Below, in pieces: positions 7,713 through 14,535 of a stretch of DNA of 41,980 nt. The notes under the pieces were generated by a model, which worked only from the letters and a program-made list of their open reading frames with translations, was not told the origin of the DNA and did no database searches. The position numbers were made by a program, and so were the translations under genes. The DNA is from GCA-003244245 sp052390115 (GTDB lineage Bacteria > Actinomycetota > Actinomycetes > Mycobacteriales > Pseudonocardiaceae), in assembly GCA_052390115.1 (NCBI GenBank), contig JBQTHE010000038.1, positions 1 to 41,980 of the forward strand, in the 5' to 3' direction. Position 1 is the stretch's first letter; every line of letters begins with the position of its first letter.

Positions 7713-8054
7713 TCAGTCCTCCTGGTCGGTGTCGGATGCGATGAGTTCGTCGATGCGCGCGATGCGGCCACGCCAGAGCTGCTCCAGGTCGGTGAGCATG
7801 GACGCCACCGACCGCACCGCCTCCACGTCGCCGCTGGCCAGCTGCTCGCGACCGCTGCGTCGCTTGGTGAGCAGACCGGCCTTCTCCAGCACGGCGACGT
7901 GCTTTTGCACCGCGGCGAAGCTCATGTCGTACTTGGCCGCGAGCGCGGAGACCGAGTGCTCCCCGGCCAGCACGCGGCGCATAATGTCGCGCCGGGTCCG
8001 GTCGGCGAGCGCGTGGAACAGGGCGTCCGCCTGGTCCTCGTTCTCCTCGGTCAT
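7713..8054 (-). CDS. ArsR-family winged-helix repressor
   Basis: 113 residues. ALFHALADRTRRDIMRRVL, then VSALAAKYDMSFAAVQKHVAVLEKAGLL, is the typical ArsR/SmtB winged helix. It lacks the Cys metal-binding pair (ELCVCDL), so it belongs to the metal-independent group paired with SRPBCC proteins. I start it at ATG 8054 and not 8069, because the upstream ATG lies inside the operator palindrome and the -10 element ends 7 bases before 8054. The transcript is therefore probably leaderless. First gene of the ArsR-SRPBCC-NTF2 operon. Confidence 0.88.
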   Translation of the reverse strand: MTEENEDQADALFHALADRTRRDIMRRVLAGEHSVSALAAKYDMSFAAVQKHVAVLEKAGLLTKRRSGREQLASGDVEAVRSVASMLTDLEQLWRGRIARIDELIASDTDQED

Positions 8055-8060
8055 CGAACA

Positions 8061-8091
8061 AACATACAACCAATCGGTTGTATGTTGTCAA
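8061..8091 (-). promoter_or_regulatory. ArsR promoter with perfect operator palindrome
   Basis: An 11-bp perfect inverted repeat, AACATACAACC (8061-8071) and GGTTGTATGTT (8076-8086), is separated by 4 bases. On the minus strand a consensus -35 TTGACA (8091-8086) and a -10 TATGTT (8066-8061) are 19 bases apart. The palindrome fills the spacer and -10, so bound repressor would occlude polymerase. The expected transcription start coincides with the ATG at 8054. Confidence 0.75.
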
Positions 8092-8175
8092 GGTCGACTG
8101 CGGCAGGGCCGGAGAGCTGCCCACGTAAGGCACCGCATCCGAGCAGGATCGGCCCGGCACCCGCAGTCTCGGACG

Positions 8176-8210
8176 GAGGAATGCCCAGGTCGTTGACCTG
8201 GGCATTCCTC
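8176..8210. terminator. 16-bp perfect hairpin, homologous to the hairpin after ssrA
   Basis: GAGGAATGCCCAGGTC and its exact complement flank a 3-base loop. There is no T-run on either side. Its right arm together with the next bases (GGCATTCCTCAGTGGAGGT) resembles the junction between tmRNA and its own downstream hairpin at ~9705-9728. It could act as a terminator in either direction or be a relic of a duplicated ssrA end. Confidence 0.5.
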
Positions 8211-8211
8211 A

Positions 8212-8377
8212 GTGGAGGTACTTGCCGCCCACTCGCACAGCGGCAGGTCCCCGCCGAGGAGAAAGTGCTCCACCCAGGCGAGCGAACGGCACTCTCGACC
8301 AAATGACGTTGGCCGAAAGTGCCGATGACTCAACCTGACGATCTTGACCTGTGGAGGTGCTTGCCGCTTACTCGCAC
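8212..8377. repeat. Two 27-bp direct repeats related to the ssrA 3' end
   Basis: GTGGAGGTACTTGCCGCCC (8212 onward) and GTGGAGGTGCTTGCCGCTT (8351 onward) share 24 of 27 bases when continued through ACTCGCAC. Both begin with GTGGAGGT, the complement of the tmRNA 3' terminus at 9722-9728. The rest of the 8.09-8.79 kb gap holds short frames I do not trust, a 9-10 bp hairpin at 8383-8407, and no supported gene. Confidence 0.45.
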
Positions 8378-8787
8378 TCCGTGCAAGCCGCTGACCTGCG
8401 GCTTTGCCACACCATGGCACTCGCCAGCACCGTGTGCCCGGAGACCGAGCGCACAGCGTCCGGGAAACCTGCGCGAGCGCCTCGATGAGCGTGACATCGC
8501 CGAGCTGTCTACGCCTCACCATCGCCCGGCTTGAGTCTCACCGGTGTCAAGCACCTCCTGCACATCGCCGATGTCGCAGCATGTCATCCATTCGACAAGT
8601 TCGCTGCTATCCCTTGCGGAGTCGGGCGATTTAGGTAAAAAAGCATCCCCGGCGGCCATGGTCACCGTAGAGATCAAACCGTTCACCTGGCTGGAGACGC
8701 AATGCCAGTAGCGGGCCACGTCGAGTTGGATGAACCACTTCTAGCCACTCAAGTCCACCGTAATCTTTGAAACATCTGAGCGGTTCG

Positions 8788-9174
8788 CTACAGCGCTTCT
8801 CGAAACGCCGAGTCGTCGCCCACATCGGGGTTGTCCCGGTCGATGGCTTCGAAATCGTCTAGTCGCAGCTCGGCGTCGAGATCGGGGAACACGGCGTGGA
8901 TCTCCAAACGACCGCCGATGGCTTCGATGTAGCGGCGCAGCGTCGAGACGTAGAGATCGGCCTGGCGCTCCAGACGAGAGACCGAGGGCTGCACCATGTG
9001 CAGGCGCTCAGCGAGCGCGACCTGAGTCATCTGGCGAGCGTGACGCAGCTCGCTCAAGCGACGAAAGTAGGCGTTGTCTTGCATCTCAAGGGCGGCCTTG
9101 GCTTCCGCGGCACGCTGGTCGTGGTCTGGCAGGCCCTCTAGCTCGACTTGCAGTGCCCGGTAGTTCTTCGTCAT
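8788..9174 (-). CDS. XRE-type antitoxin (HigA-like)
   Basis: 128 residues. After a ~35-residue N-terminal helix there is a Cro/C1 helix-turn-helix, ELRHARQMTQVALAERLHMVQPSVSRLER, then the LRRYIEAIGGRLEIHAVFPD segment typical of HigA antitoxins, and an acidic C-terminal tail. It should neutralise the adjacent RelE/HigB-like toxin and repress the operon. The gene begins one base after the toxin TGA (TGA-G-ATG), the usual toxin-first order of HigBA-type pairs. It is the last gene of the pair. Confidence 0.85.
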   Translation of the reverse strand: MTKNYRALQVELEGLPDHDQRAAEAKAALEMQDNAYFRRLSELRHARQMTQVALAERLHMVQPSVSRLERQADLYVSTLRRYIEAIGGRLEIHAVFPDLDAELRLDDFEAIDRDNPDVGDDSAFREAL

Positions 9175-9175
9175 C

Positions 9176-9523
9176 TCACCGACCCTCCTGACGCTCGATC
9201 TCTGCTAGGTGGCGGGCATAGATGCGCTCTGCTGCTGGGATGGCGTCGAGGTACCAGCGGCTCCACTGACCTCGCTTGTCGCCTCCGAGCAGCAAAATCG
9301 CCGTACGGCGAGGGTCGAAGGCGAACAGCACCCGGATGGTGCCCGCCCGTAACTCCTTGAGGTTGGCCAGGTTCGAGCCGACCAAGGTGTCAACAGCCGG
9401 CCTGCCGAGGCCTGGGCCTTGGTCGCTGAGCAGCCGAAGTCGTTGGTCAAGAAGTTCTTGTTGACCAACATCCAACTTCCGCCACCACGCCTCGAACTCA
9501 TCGCTGACCTCGATCTCCCACAT
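9176..9523 (-). CDS. RelE/HigB-like toxin (Gp49 family)
   Basis: 115 residues. The pattern MWEIEVSDEFEAWWRKL, then LGRPAVDTL, LKELRAGTIRVLFAFDPRRTAILLLGGDK and the final YARHLAEIERQ is the phage Gp49/HigB-like group of the RelE superfamily, which are ribosome-dependent mRNA endonucleases. The family arginines and lysine are present (RVLFAFDP, GGDKRG). First gene of a two-gene toxin-antitoxin operon, preceded by an AT-rich region with an inverted repeat. It lies next to ssrA, whose product rescues ribosomes stalled on mRNAs cut by such toxins. Confidence 0.87.
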   Translation of the reverse strand: MWEIEVSDEFEAWWRKLDVGQQELLDQRLRLLSDQGPGLGRPAVDTLVGSNLANLKELRAGTIRVLFAFDPRRTAILLLGGDKRGQWSRWYLDAIPAAERIYARHLAEIERQEGR

Positions 9524-9536
9524 CGAGAACGCAACT

Positions 9537-9566
9537 TAGCATACCAGCTATATGCATTAGATGCTA
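9537..9566. promoter_or_regulatory. Probable operator/promoter of the toxin-antitoxin pair
   Basis: An inverted repeat TAGCAT (9537-9542) / ATGCTA (9561-9566) flanks an AT-rich centre containing TATATGCATTAG, 14 bases upstream of the toxin start. It is the only AT-rich patch in the neighbourhood and fits both a -10 region and a binding site for the HigA-like protein. No binding evidence beyond symmetry and position. Confidence 0.5.
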
Positions 9567-9685
9567 TATCGATGCCGTGTCATGCTCCCTGCCCACCCAT
9601 CGGCGGCCAGGCCCACTCGACAGGGCGGATCGCGACTTCCTTCTCTGCCAACGGCGAAAGATGGGACTCACACACCGCAGGGAGC

Positions 9686-9719
9686 ATGAACGCCCAGGTC
9701 AGAGCCCTGGGGCATTCCC
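9686..9719 (-). terminator. Hairpin downstream of ssrA
   Basis: On the plus strand GAACGCCCAGG and CCTGGGGCATTC flank a short loop, giving a GC-rich stem with one bulge and one G-U type mismatch. It begins 3 bases after the tmRNA 3' end. There is no U-run, as is common for terminators in this kind of genome. Confidence 0.55.
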
Positions 9720-9721
9720 AG

Positions 9722-10088
9722 TGGAGGTGCCGGGAATCGAACCCGGGTCCTCTGTCGCCTCGTCAGGGCTTCTCCGTGCGCAGTCCGCTACGCCTCTACT
9801 TGGATCCACCGGTCACGCGGACCAGCCGGTGTGACGATCCCAGCCGCTGTAAGTGTCCCGCCAGGCCCCGCGGCCAAGCCTGGCGGTGGAGTCCCCTAGC
9901 TGATGCCGGAGTCCGGGGCGGGGACGCCCCCGGTCCGACAGAGTCGCCCCTCGCTTAGGCAGCGAGGGCGAACTCGCGCTGACTTGAGTCGGCGCTTATT
10001 GATGTGCGATGACGCTTACGGTGGTCTCTCGCCTGCACCGGCACGCTTCCCACTGACTCAACGTCCAGAGTCGAAACCGTTCACCCCC
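9722..10088 (-). ncRNA. ssrA: tmRNA (ssrA)
   Basis: The 5' end GGGGGUGAACGGUUUCGAC and the 3' end GGGUUCGAUUCCCGGCACCUCCA form the tRNA-like domain; the acceptor stem GGGGGUG pairs with CACCUCC through the G3:U70 alanine identity pair. The tag frame reads ADSSQREFALAA followed by UAA, a typical actinobacterial tag ending in ALAA. The AAUAAGCGCC context before the tag and the following pseudoknot-forming GC-rich stems also match. Length 367 bases. CCA is not encoded. With SmpB, encoded 2.2 kb upstream on the same strand, it frees stalled ribosomes and tags the peptide for proteolysis. Open frames crossing this stretch are artefacts. Confidence 0.97.
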
Positions 10089-10150
10089 TTGTCGGGCTGG
10101 CCTTGTCGGGCTAGGCCAGCAACTCAGTGTAGCGCCCGGCGGCCCGGCAA

Positions 10151-10462
10151 TCATCCCCGCTGGCCCCGCGCTGACGGCGCCGGTCCCCGGTCGGACAGTT
10201 GATGCCGACGCTGTGTGGTGAGTCGACGCAGGGCGAGCAGGCCGCCGATACCCGGAATGAGCGCAATCAGTGTCACCTGCTTCGTCGCTCCGGCTGCGTG
10301 GATCGCGGCGATGATGACCAACAGGTAGGCGCAGCCGTGCGTAGGACCGATCACCGAGGAGACGACCGGCCAGTGCACCGTGGCGAGGTTGGCCAGCAGC
10401 AAGATCAGGGTGACCAGCTCGACGCCGGTGGCGGTCCGCAGGAGTCGCAACGAGGCTCCCAC
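10151..10462 (-). CDS. DUF3817-like small membrane protein
   Basis: 103 residues with three hydrophobic helices: GVELVTLILLLANLATVHW, the segment GPTHGCAYLLVIIAAIHA, and TLIALIPGIGGLLALRRL. The conserved GPxHG motif and arrangement match the DUF3817 family of small integral membrane proteins of unknown role. Two GTG starts are possible. The one at 10468 overlaps the upstream TGA (GTGA) but leaves only one base from AGGAG; the one at 10462 has 7-base spacing and is chosen. Second gene of a two-gene membrane operon divergent from the GlxA-type regulator. Confidence 0.72.
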   Translation of the reverse strand: MGASLRLLRTATGVELVTLILLLANLATVHWPVVSSVIGPTHGCAYLLVIIAAIHAAGATKQVTLIALIPGIGGLLALRRLTTQRRHQLSDRGPAPSARGQRG

Positions 10463-10464
10463 GG

Positions 10465-10956
10465 TCACACTCCTGTGGTGGAGCCGGGGCGGACGATCAT
10501 CAAGACGGTGACGGTGACCCACAGCAGGTTGAACATTCCGGTGTGCATGGCGAGCCGTCGGGCCACGCCCTGTTCCGGTTCCCTTTCGGGTCGTGGCGTG
10601 GTGGTCGCGGCGCCGGTGTGGAGGTCGGCCACGATCGCGCCCTGCCGAGGTAGCACGAGCAGGGCCAGCACGGCGGCCGCGATCGCGGTCAGGACGATCG
10701 AGACGATCAGCCAGGTGTCGCCCAGTACCTGCAGACTGCGGGCAGTCGCGAGGCCGAATACGGGCACCACGACGCCGATGGTCGCGTAGACCCGGCAGAT
10801 GCGGTGCAGGGTGCGTACCACAGCCACGGCCTGAGCGTTGCCCGGATCGGCCCGGGCGCGGCGGGCAGCGGCCGGGAACATGCTGGCCGCCACGGTCACG
10901 GGTCCGATGGCGATGATCACAGCCAGGACATGCACAGCGAGGAGGAACTTCGTCAC
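10465..10956 (-). CDS. Integral membrane protein, DUF2269-like
   Basis: 163 residues with four predicted transmembrane helices: residues ~3-24, ~55-75, ~82-103 and near the C-terminus (FNLLWVTVTVLMIV). HVLAVIIAIGPVTVAASMFP near the start, with a His in the first helix, recalls the DUF2269 family; function unknown. It overlaps or closely precedes the DUF3817-like gene. Its start is 197 bases from the divergent GlxA-type gene, which suggests control by that regulator. GTG start. Confidence 0.7.
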   Translation of the reverse strand: MTKFLLAVHVLAVIIAIGPVTVAASMFPAAARRARADPGNAQAVAVVRTLHRICRVYATIGVVVPVFGLATARSLQVLGDTWLIVSIVLTAIAAAVLALLVLPRQGAIVADLHTGAATTTPRPEREPEQGVARRLAMHTGMFNLLWVTVTVLMIVRPGSTTGV

Positions 10957-11153
10957 GGAACGGACCGCCCTTCTGGAACAGGCTCGAGGCTAGCCACCGG
11001 CGCACAGCGTCAGAAAGCGGCTGGATTGCCACATATGAACGGATTCTCGCCAGAAGCCTTACAGGGCTCTGAACTGCCAGATCACCGACTGATGACAGAA
11101 AAGCGCTGCTCACTATGCTTGGCGGGATAACGAGGGCAACCTACTCTGTGGCC

Positions 11154-12107
11154 ATGCACACCGTGGCCGTCCTCGCTCTGGACGGGGTGATCGCCTTCGA
11201 CCTGGCCACCCCGATCGAGGTCTTCAGCCGCACCCGCCTGCCGGACGGCCGTGCCGCCTACCGGGTCCGAATCTGCGCGTCGGCCGAGGAGATCGACGCC
11301 GGCGCGTTCATCCTCCGTGCGCCATGGGGGCTGGGCGCACTGGCCGAAGCGGACACGATCATCCTGCCCGGCTGCGCCGACCCCACCGCGCCGGTCCCGG
11401 TCGAGGTTCTCGACGCGCTGCGCCAGGCGGCCGCCGACGGCACCCGCATCGCCTCGATCTGCGCGGGAGCCTTCACCCTGGCAGCCACCGGACTCCTGGA
11501 TGGGTGGCGAGCCACCACCCACTGGCTTGCCGCCGCCCTGCTCGCCGCCAGTCACCCCGGCGTCGAGGTGGATCCCGGTGTGCTCTACGTGGACAACGGC
11601 CAGTTCTTGACGTCAGCAGGTGCCGCCGCCGGGCTCGATCTGTGCCTGCACATGATCCGTCGAGACCACGGTTCCGCGGTAGCTGCCGACGCCGCCCGGC
11701 TGTCCGTCATGCCCCTGGAACGCGAAGGGGGCCAGGCCCAGTTCATCGTCCACGAACGACCTCCCGCTCCGCACGGGTCGGCCATGGAGCCCCTGCTGCG
11801 GTGGATGGAGGACAACGCCGCCAAGGAACTCACCCTCGACGACATCGCCACCCACGCCGGAATGAGCACCCGCACTCTCAACCGCCGCTTCCGCGCGCAG
11901 ACCGGCACCACACCCCTGCAGTGGCTGCACCGCGCCCGGGTTTACCAGGCGCAGTACCTGTTGGAGACGACCGCATACCCCGTCGACCGGATCGCCGCAC
12001 AGGTCGGATTCGGCTCACCCACCGCCTTCCGCGACCGCTTCAAACGCCTCGTCGGCACCAGCCCGCACGCCTACCGCCACGCCTTTCAAAGCCCACCTGC
12101 ACAGTGA
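11154..12107 (+). CDS. GlxA-type AraC-family regulator with DJ-1/PfpI domain
   Basis: 317 residues. The N-terminal ~180 residues form a class I glutamine amidotransferase-like DJ-1/PfpI fold with the elbow ASICAGAFTLA (Cys103). The C-terminal ~100 residues hold two AraC helix-turn-helix motifs (LTLDDIATHAGMSTRTLNRRF and VDRIAAQVGFGSPTAFRDRF). This is the GlxA/FtrA architecture, cytoplasmic activators whose ligand pocket is the DJ-1-like part. I start at ATG 11154 (MHTVAVLALDG), the family N-terminus, not the ATG 13 codons upstream. It is divergent from the two-gene membrane operon, its likely target. It sits between ssrA and smpB, which are usually closer together, so it may be a late insertion. 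Confidence 0.9.
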   Translation: MHTVAVLALDGVIAFDLATPIEVFSRTRLPDGRAAYRVRICASAEEIDAGAFILRAPWGLGALAEADTIILPGCADPTAPVPVEVLDALRQAAADGTRIASICAGAFTLAATGLLDGWRATTHWLAAALLAASHPGVEVDPGVLYVDNGQFLTSAGAAAGLDLCLHMIRRDHGSAVAADAARLSVMPLEREGGQAQFIVHERPPAPHGSAMEPLLRWMEDNAAKELTLDDIATHAGMSTRTLNRRFRAQTGTTPLQWLHRARVYQAQYLLETTAYPVDRIAAQVGFGSPTAFRDRFKRLVGTSPHAYRHAFQSPPAQ

Positions 12108-12113
12108 TCGGCG

Positions 12114-12284
12114 AGCGCGCCGGGTCAGGGCTCGAGCCCGAGCAAACCGCGCGGGGGTGTCGCGCACCACCGCGCGCAGCAACGGGGTGCCCAGCCGGCC
12201 GTCGGCGGCCGTCCAGGCGGCGACATCGGCATCGTCGACAGGTGGCGCGGCCAGCGGGTCACGATTCACGCTGAACCGATTCAA
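12114..12284 (-). pseudogene. 5' fragment of a gene translationally coupled to smpB
   Basis: A TTG at 12284 overlaps the smpB stop as TTGA and opens a frame that reads like real protein for ~55 residues (NRDPLAAPPVDDADVAAW, then GTPLLRAVVRDTPARFARA). It then runs into the antisense of the GlxA-type gene. I infer a gene downstream of smpB whose 3' part was replaced when the GlxA/membrane cluster arrived. The family is not recognised. It could also be chance coding. Confidence 0.3.
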
Positions 12285-12757
12285 CCCATGCCCTTGGCCC
12301 GCCGTCCCATGGCGCGCTGGACCTCGCGATCGGCGTCGCGCTTGGCCAGGTCGGCTCGCTTGTCATAGGACCGTTTGCCGCGGGCCAACGCGATCTCCAC
12401 CTTCACCTTGCCGTCGGAGAAGTACATCGACAGCGGCACCAGCGACAGCCCGCCCTCCCTGGTCTTGCCGATCAGCCGAAGGATTTCCTTCCGGTGCAGC
12501 AGCAACTTGCGGGTCCGCCGAGGCTCGTGGTTGGTCCAGCTACCTTGGTTGTATTCCGGAATGTGCACGCCGCGCAGCCACACCTCACCGTCCTCGACGC
12601 TGGCATAGGCGTCAGCCAGCGAGGCGCGGCCAGCCCGCAGTGACTTGACCTCCGTGCCGGTGAGCACGATGCCCGCCTCGTAGGTGTCCATGATCGCGTA
12701 GTCGTGCCGGGCCCGCCGGTTCGACACGATCACCTTGCGGCCGCGCTCCTTGGTCAT
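12281..12757 (-). CDS. smpB: SsrA-binding protein SmpB
   Basis: 158 residues, normal family length. NRRARHDYAIMDTYEAGIVLTGTEVKSLR, then EVWLRGVHIPEYN, and RKLLLHRKEILRL are the diagnostic SmpB segments of the OB-fold. The basic C-terminal tail (KRADLAKRDADREVQRAMGRRAKG) enters the ribosomal decoding centre and mRNA path. It binds the tRNA-like domain of tmRNA and is essential for trans-translation. ATG start with GGGAGCCC upstream. It follows ftsX with a long hairpin in between, so it may be transcribed separately from ftsEX. ssrA lies downstream on the same strand. Confidence 0.97.
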   Translation of the reverse strand: MTKERGRKVIVSNRRARHDYAIMDTYEAGIVLTGTEVKSLRAGRASLADAYASVEDGEVWLRGVHIPEYNQGSWTNHEPRRTRKLLLHRKEILRLIGKTREGGLSLVPLSMYFSDGKVKVEIALARGKRSYDKRADLAKRDADREVQRAMGRRAKGMG

Positions 12758-12776
12758 GGGCTCCCTTCGGTCGCCT

Positions 12777-12818
12777 CGTGAGTGCGTAACAGCGTTATAG
12801 CACTGCTACGCACTCACG
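12777..12818. terminator. GTGAGTG-type hairpin between ftsX and smpB
   Basis: The arms CGTGAGTGCGTAACAG and CTGCTACGCACTCACG form a 16-bp stem with one A-C mismatch around the 10-base loop CGTTATAGCA. It lies just after the ftsX stop and before the smpB start, on the minus-strand reading. A second hairpin of the same design with different inner stem bases is at 35733-35780. It probably acts as a bidirectional terminator. Confidence 0.7.
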
Positions 12819-12826
12819 GGGGCCTG

Positions 12827-13729
12827 TCAGTCCCGGACGTAAAGGCGCAACGTCACGTAACCGGTCACAGCGGCGACCCCGGCGCCCAGGACGAGCAGGA
12901 TCGGCGCGACCGTGAAGATCTCCGCGTAGCGCAACTGTGGCACGATCCCGGCCTCGAAGACACTCGCGAACACCCGATCGACGAATGCCACCTTGCCGAG
13001 CACCAGGCCACCGATGGCCAGCAGGCCACCGATCACCCCGGCAACCATCGCCTCGAGGACGAAAGGAAGCTGGGTGTACCAGCGGGTGGCGCCGGTCAAC
13101 CGCATGACGCCGACCTCGGCGCGCCGGTTGAACGCGGACAGCTGGACGGTGTTGGAGATCAGCAGCAGCGCGGCGAGAAGCTGGATCAGCCCGATCCCGA
13201 AAGTGGCGTTGCGCAGCCCGTTGAGTGCCCGGAACAGGTCCCGGAGGTACTCGCCCTGGTCTCGGACCCGGTCCACGCCGGGACGCCCGGTGAACGCCTT
13301 GGCGATGGAGGGGAAACGTGCCGGGTCCGACAGCTGGACCCGCAGCGACGCCGGTAGCGCCTCGGCCCTCGCGAGCTGCAGCAGCTCCGGCTGGCCCTCG
13401 AAGATCCGCTGGAATCGCTCGAAGGCGGCCTGCCGGTTCTCGAACACCACCGACTGCACACCTGAGGTGGCCTCCAGCTGCCCACGCAGGGCCGCGCAGG
13501 TACTCGACGTGCAGCCGGCGTCGTTCGCGCTGATATCGTCGCTGAGATACACCACCGTCTCGACGCGCTGGTAGTAGTCCTGCTGCATCCGGTCGATGGT
13601 GCGGACGAGGAGCAGGCCCCCGCCCAGCAGCCCCAGTGAGACCGCAGTGGTCAGGATCATCGCCACGGTCATGGTGACGTTGCGGCGTAGGCCGGTGACG
13701 ACCTCGCTGAACACGAAACTGGCACGCAT
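12827..13729 (-). CDS. ftsX: Cell division ABC-type membrane protein FtsX
   Basis: 300 residues. The N-terminal cytoplasmic stretch MRASFVFSEVVTGLRRN leads into a first transmembrane helix. A ~110-residue extracytoplasmic domain with a Cys pair (DAGCTSSTCAAL) follows, then three C-terminal transmembrane helices, giving the FtsX topology. NRRAEVGVMRLTGATRWY is the conserved coupling segment facing FtsE. FtsEX transmits ATP hydrolysis to activate extracellular peptidoglycan hydrolases; in actinobacteria the partner is RipC-type. It lies 39 bases downstream of ftsE, in the conserved order prfB-ftsE-ftsX-smpB. Confidence 0.97.
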   Translation of the reverse strand: MRASFVFSEVVTGLRRNVTMTVAMILTTAVSLGLLGGGLLLVRTIDRMQQDYYQRVETVVYLSDDISANDAGCTSSTCAALRGQLEATSGVQSVVFENRQAAFERFQRIFEGQPELLQLARAEALPASLRVQLSDPARFPSIAKAFTGRPGVDRVRDQGEYLRDLFRALNGLRNATFGIGLIQLLAALLLISNTVQLSAFNRRAEVGVMRLTGATRWYTQLPFVLEAMVAGVIGGLLAIGGLVLGKVAFVDRVFASVFEAGIVPQLRYAEIFTVAPILLVLGAGVAAVTGYVTLRLYVRD

Positions 13730-13768
13730 CGGGAGTGGACATTCCTCGCGGTCGGGGGTGGGGCGCTT

Positions 13769-14458
13769 TCAGTGGCCGACGCCGTACACGCCGCGGCTCT
13801 CGTCCCGGATCACTTGTCCGAGGTGGAGTTCCACGACGCGGCGGCGCATCGAGTCGACGATCGAATGGTCATGGGTGGCCATCAGCACTGTGGTGCCGGT
13901 CCGGTTGATCCGTTCCAGCAACAGCATGATGTCCTGGCTGATGTCGGGGTCCAGGTTTCCGGTGGGTTCGTCAGCCAGCAGCAGCAGCGGCCGGTTCACG
14001 AAGGCCCTCGCGATCGCCACCCGCTGCTGCTCCCCTCCCGACAGCTCATGTGGCATCCGGTCCGCCTTGCCCTCCAGGCCGACCAGTTCGAGCACCTCAG
14101 GCACCACCTTGCGGATGGTGTGCCGGGGCTTTCCGATCACCTCGAGAGCAAACCCGACGTTCTCGGAAACGGTTTTGTTGGTCAAGAGCCGGAAGTCCTG
14201 GAACACACAGCCGACCCGCTGCCGCAGCTGCGGGATACGGCGTTGGGAAAGCTTGCCGAGGTTCCAGTTAGCCACGTAAACGTCGCCCTTGGTGGCTACC
14301 TCCTCGCGCAGCAACAGGCGCAGGAAGGTGGATTTGCCCGACCCGGACGGTCCGATGAGGAACACGAACTCGCCCTTGTCCACCTCGACCGACACGTTGT
14401 CGAGCGCCGGTCTGGTGGCAGTCTTGTAGGCCTTGCTGACGTGCTCGAGCCGGATCAC
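13769..14458 (-). CDS. ftsE: Cell division ATP-binding protein FtsE
   Basis: 229 residues. Walker A GPSGSGKS (residues 36-43), Q-loop near VFQDFRLL, signature LSGGEQQ, Walker B LLLLADEPTGNLD and the switch His in MATHDH are all present. MIRLEHVSKAY is the usual FtsE N-terminus, and NKTVSENVGFALEVIG is typical of the FtsE clade rather than LolD. It is the cytoplasmic ATPase partner of FtsX at the division site. It follows prfB after 77 bases and was probably co-transcribed with ftsX. Confidence 0.97.
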   Translation of the reverse strand: MIRLEHVSKAYKTATRPALDNVSVEVDKGEFVFLIGPSGSGKSTFLRLLLREEVATKGDVYVANWNLGKLSQRRIPQLRQRVGCVFQDFRLLTNKTVSENVGFALEVIGKPRHTIRKVVPEVLELVGLEGKADRMPHELSGGEQQRVAIARAFVNRPLLLLADEPTGNLDPDISQDIMLLLERINRTGTTVLMATHDHSIVDSMRRRVVELHLGQVIRDESRGVYGVGH

Positions 14459-14535
14459 GAGCGGCGAGTCTACTCATCCAGGTCAGATAATCTGCGGCAA
14501 CCGGCGGCGGGTCGCCACACTGGTCCGAGCAAGCG

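Noticed and set aside
7113..8306. Long plus-strand frame of 397 codons
   Set aside because: It is the GC-rich shadow of the NTF2-SRPBCC-ArsR operon on the other strand.
8516..8825. Two short minus-strand frames after the antitoxin gene
   Set aside because: Some stretches look protein-like, but no start, family or ribosome binding site supports them.
9419..9958. Plus-strand frame over the tmRNA
   Set aside because: It overlaps a certain ssrA gene and has no protein-like motifs.
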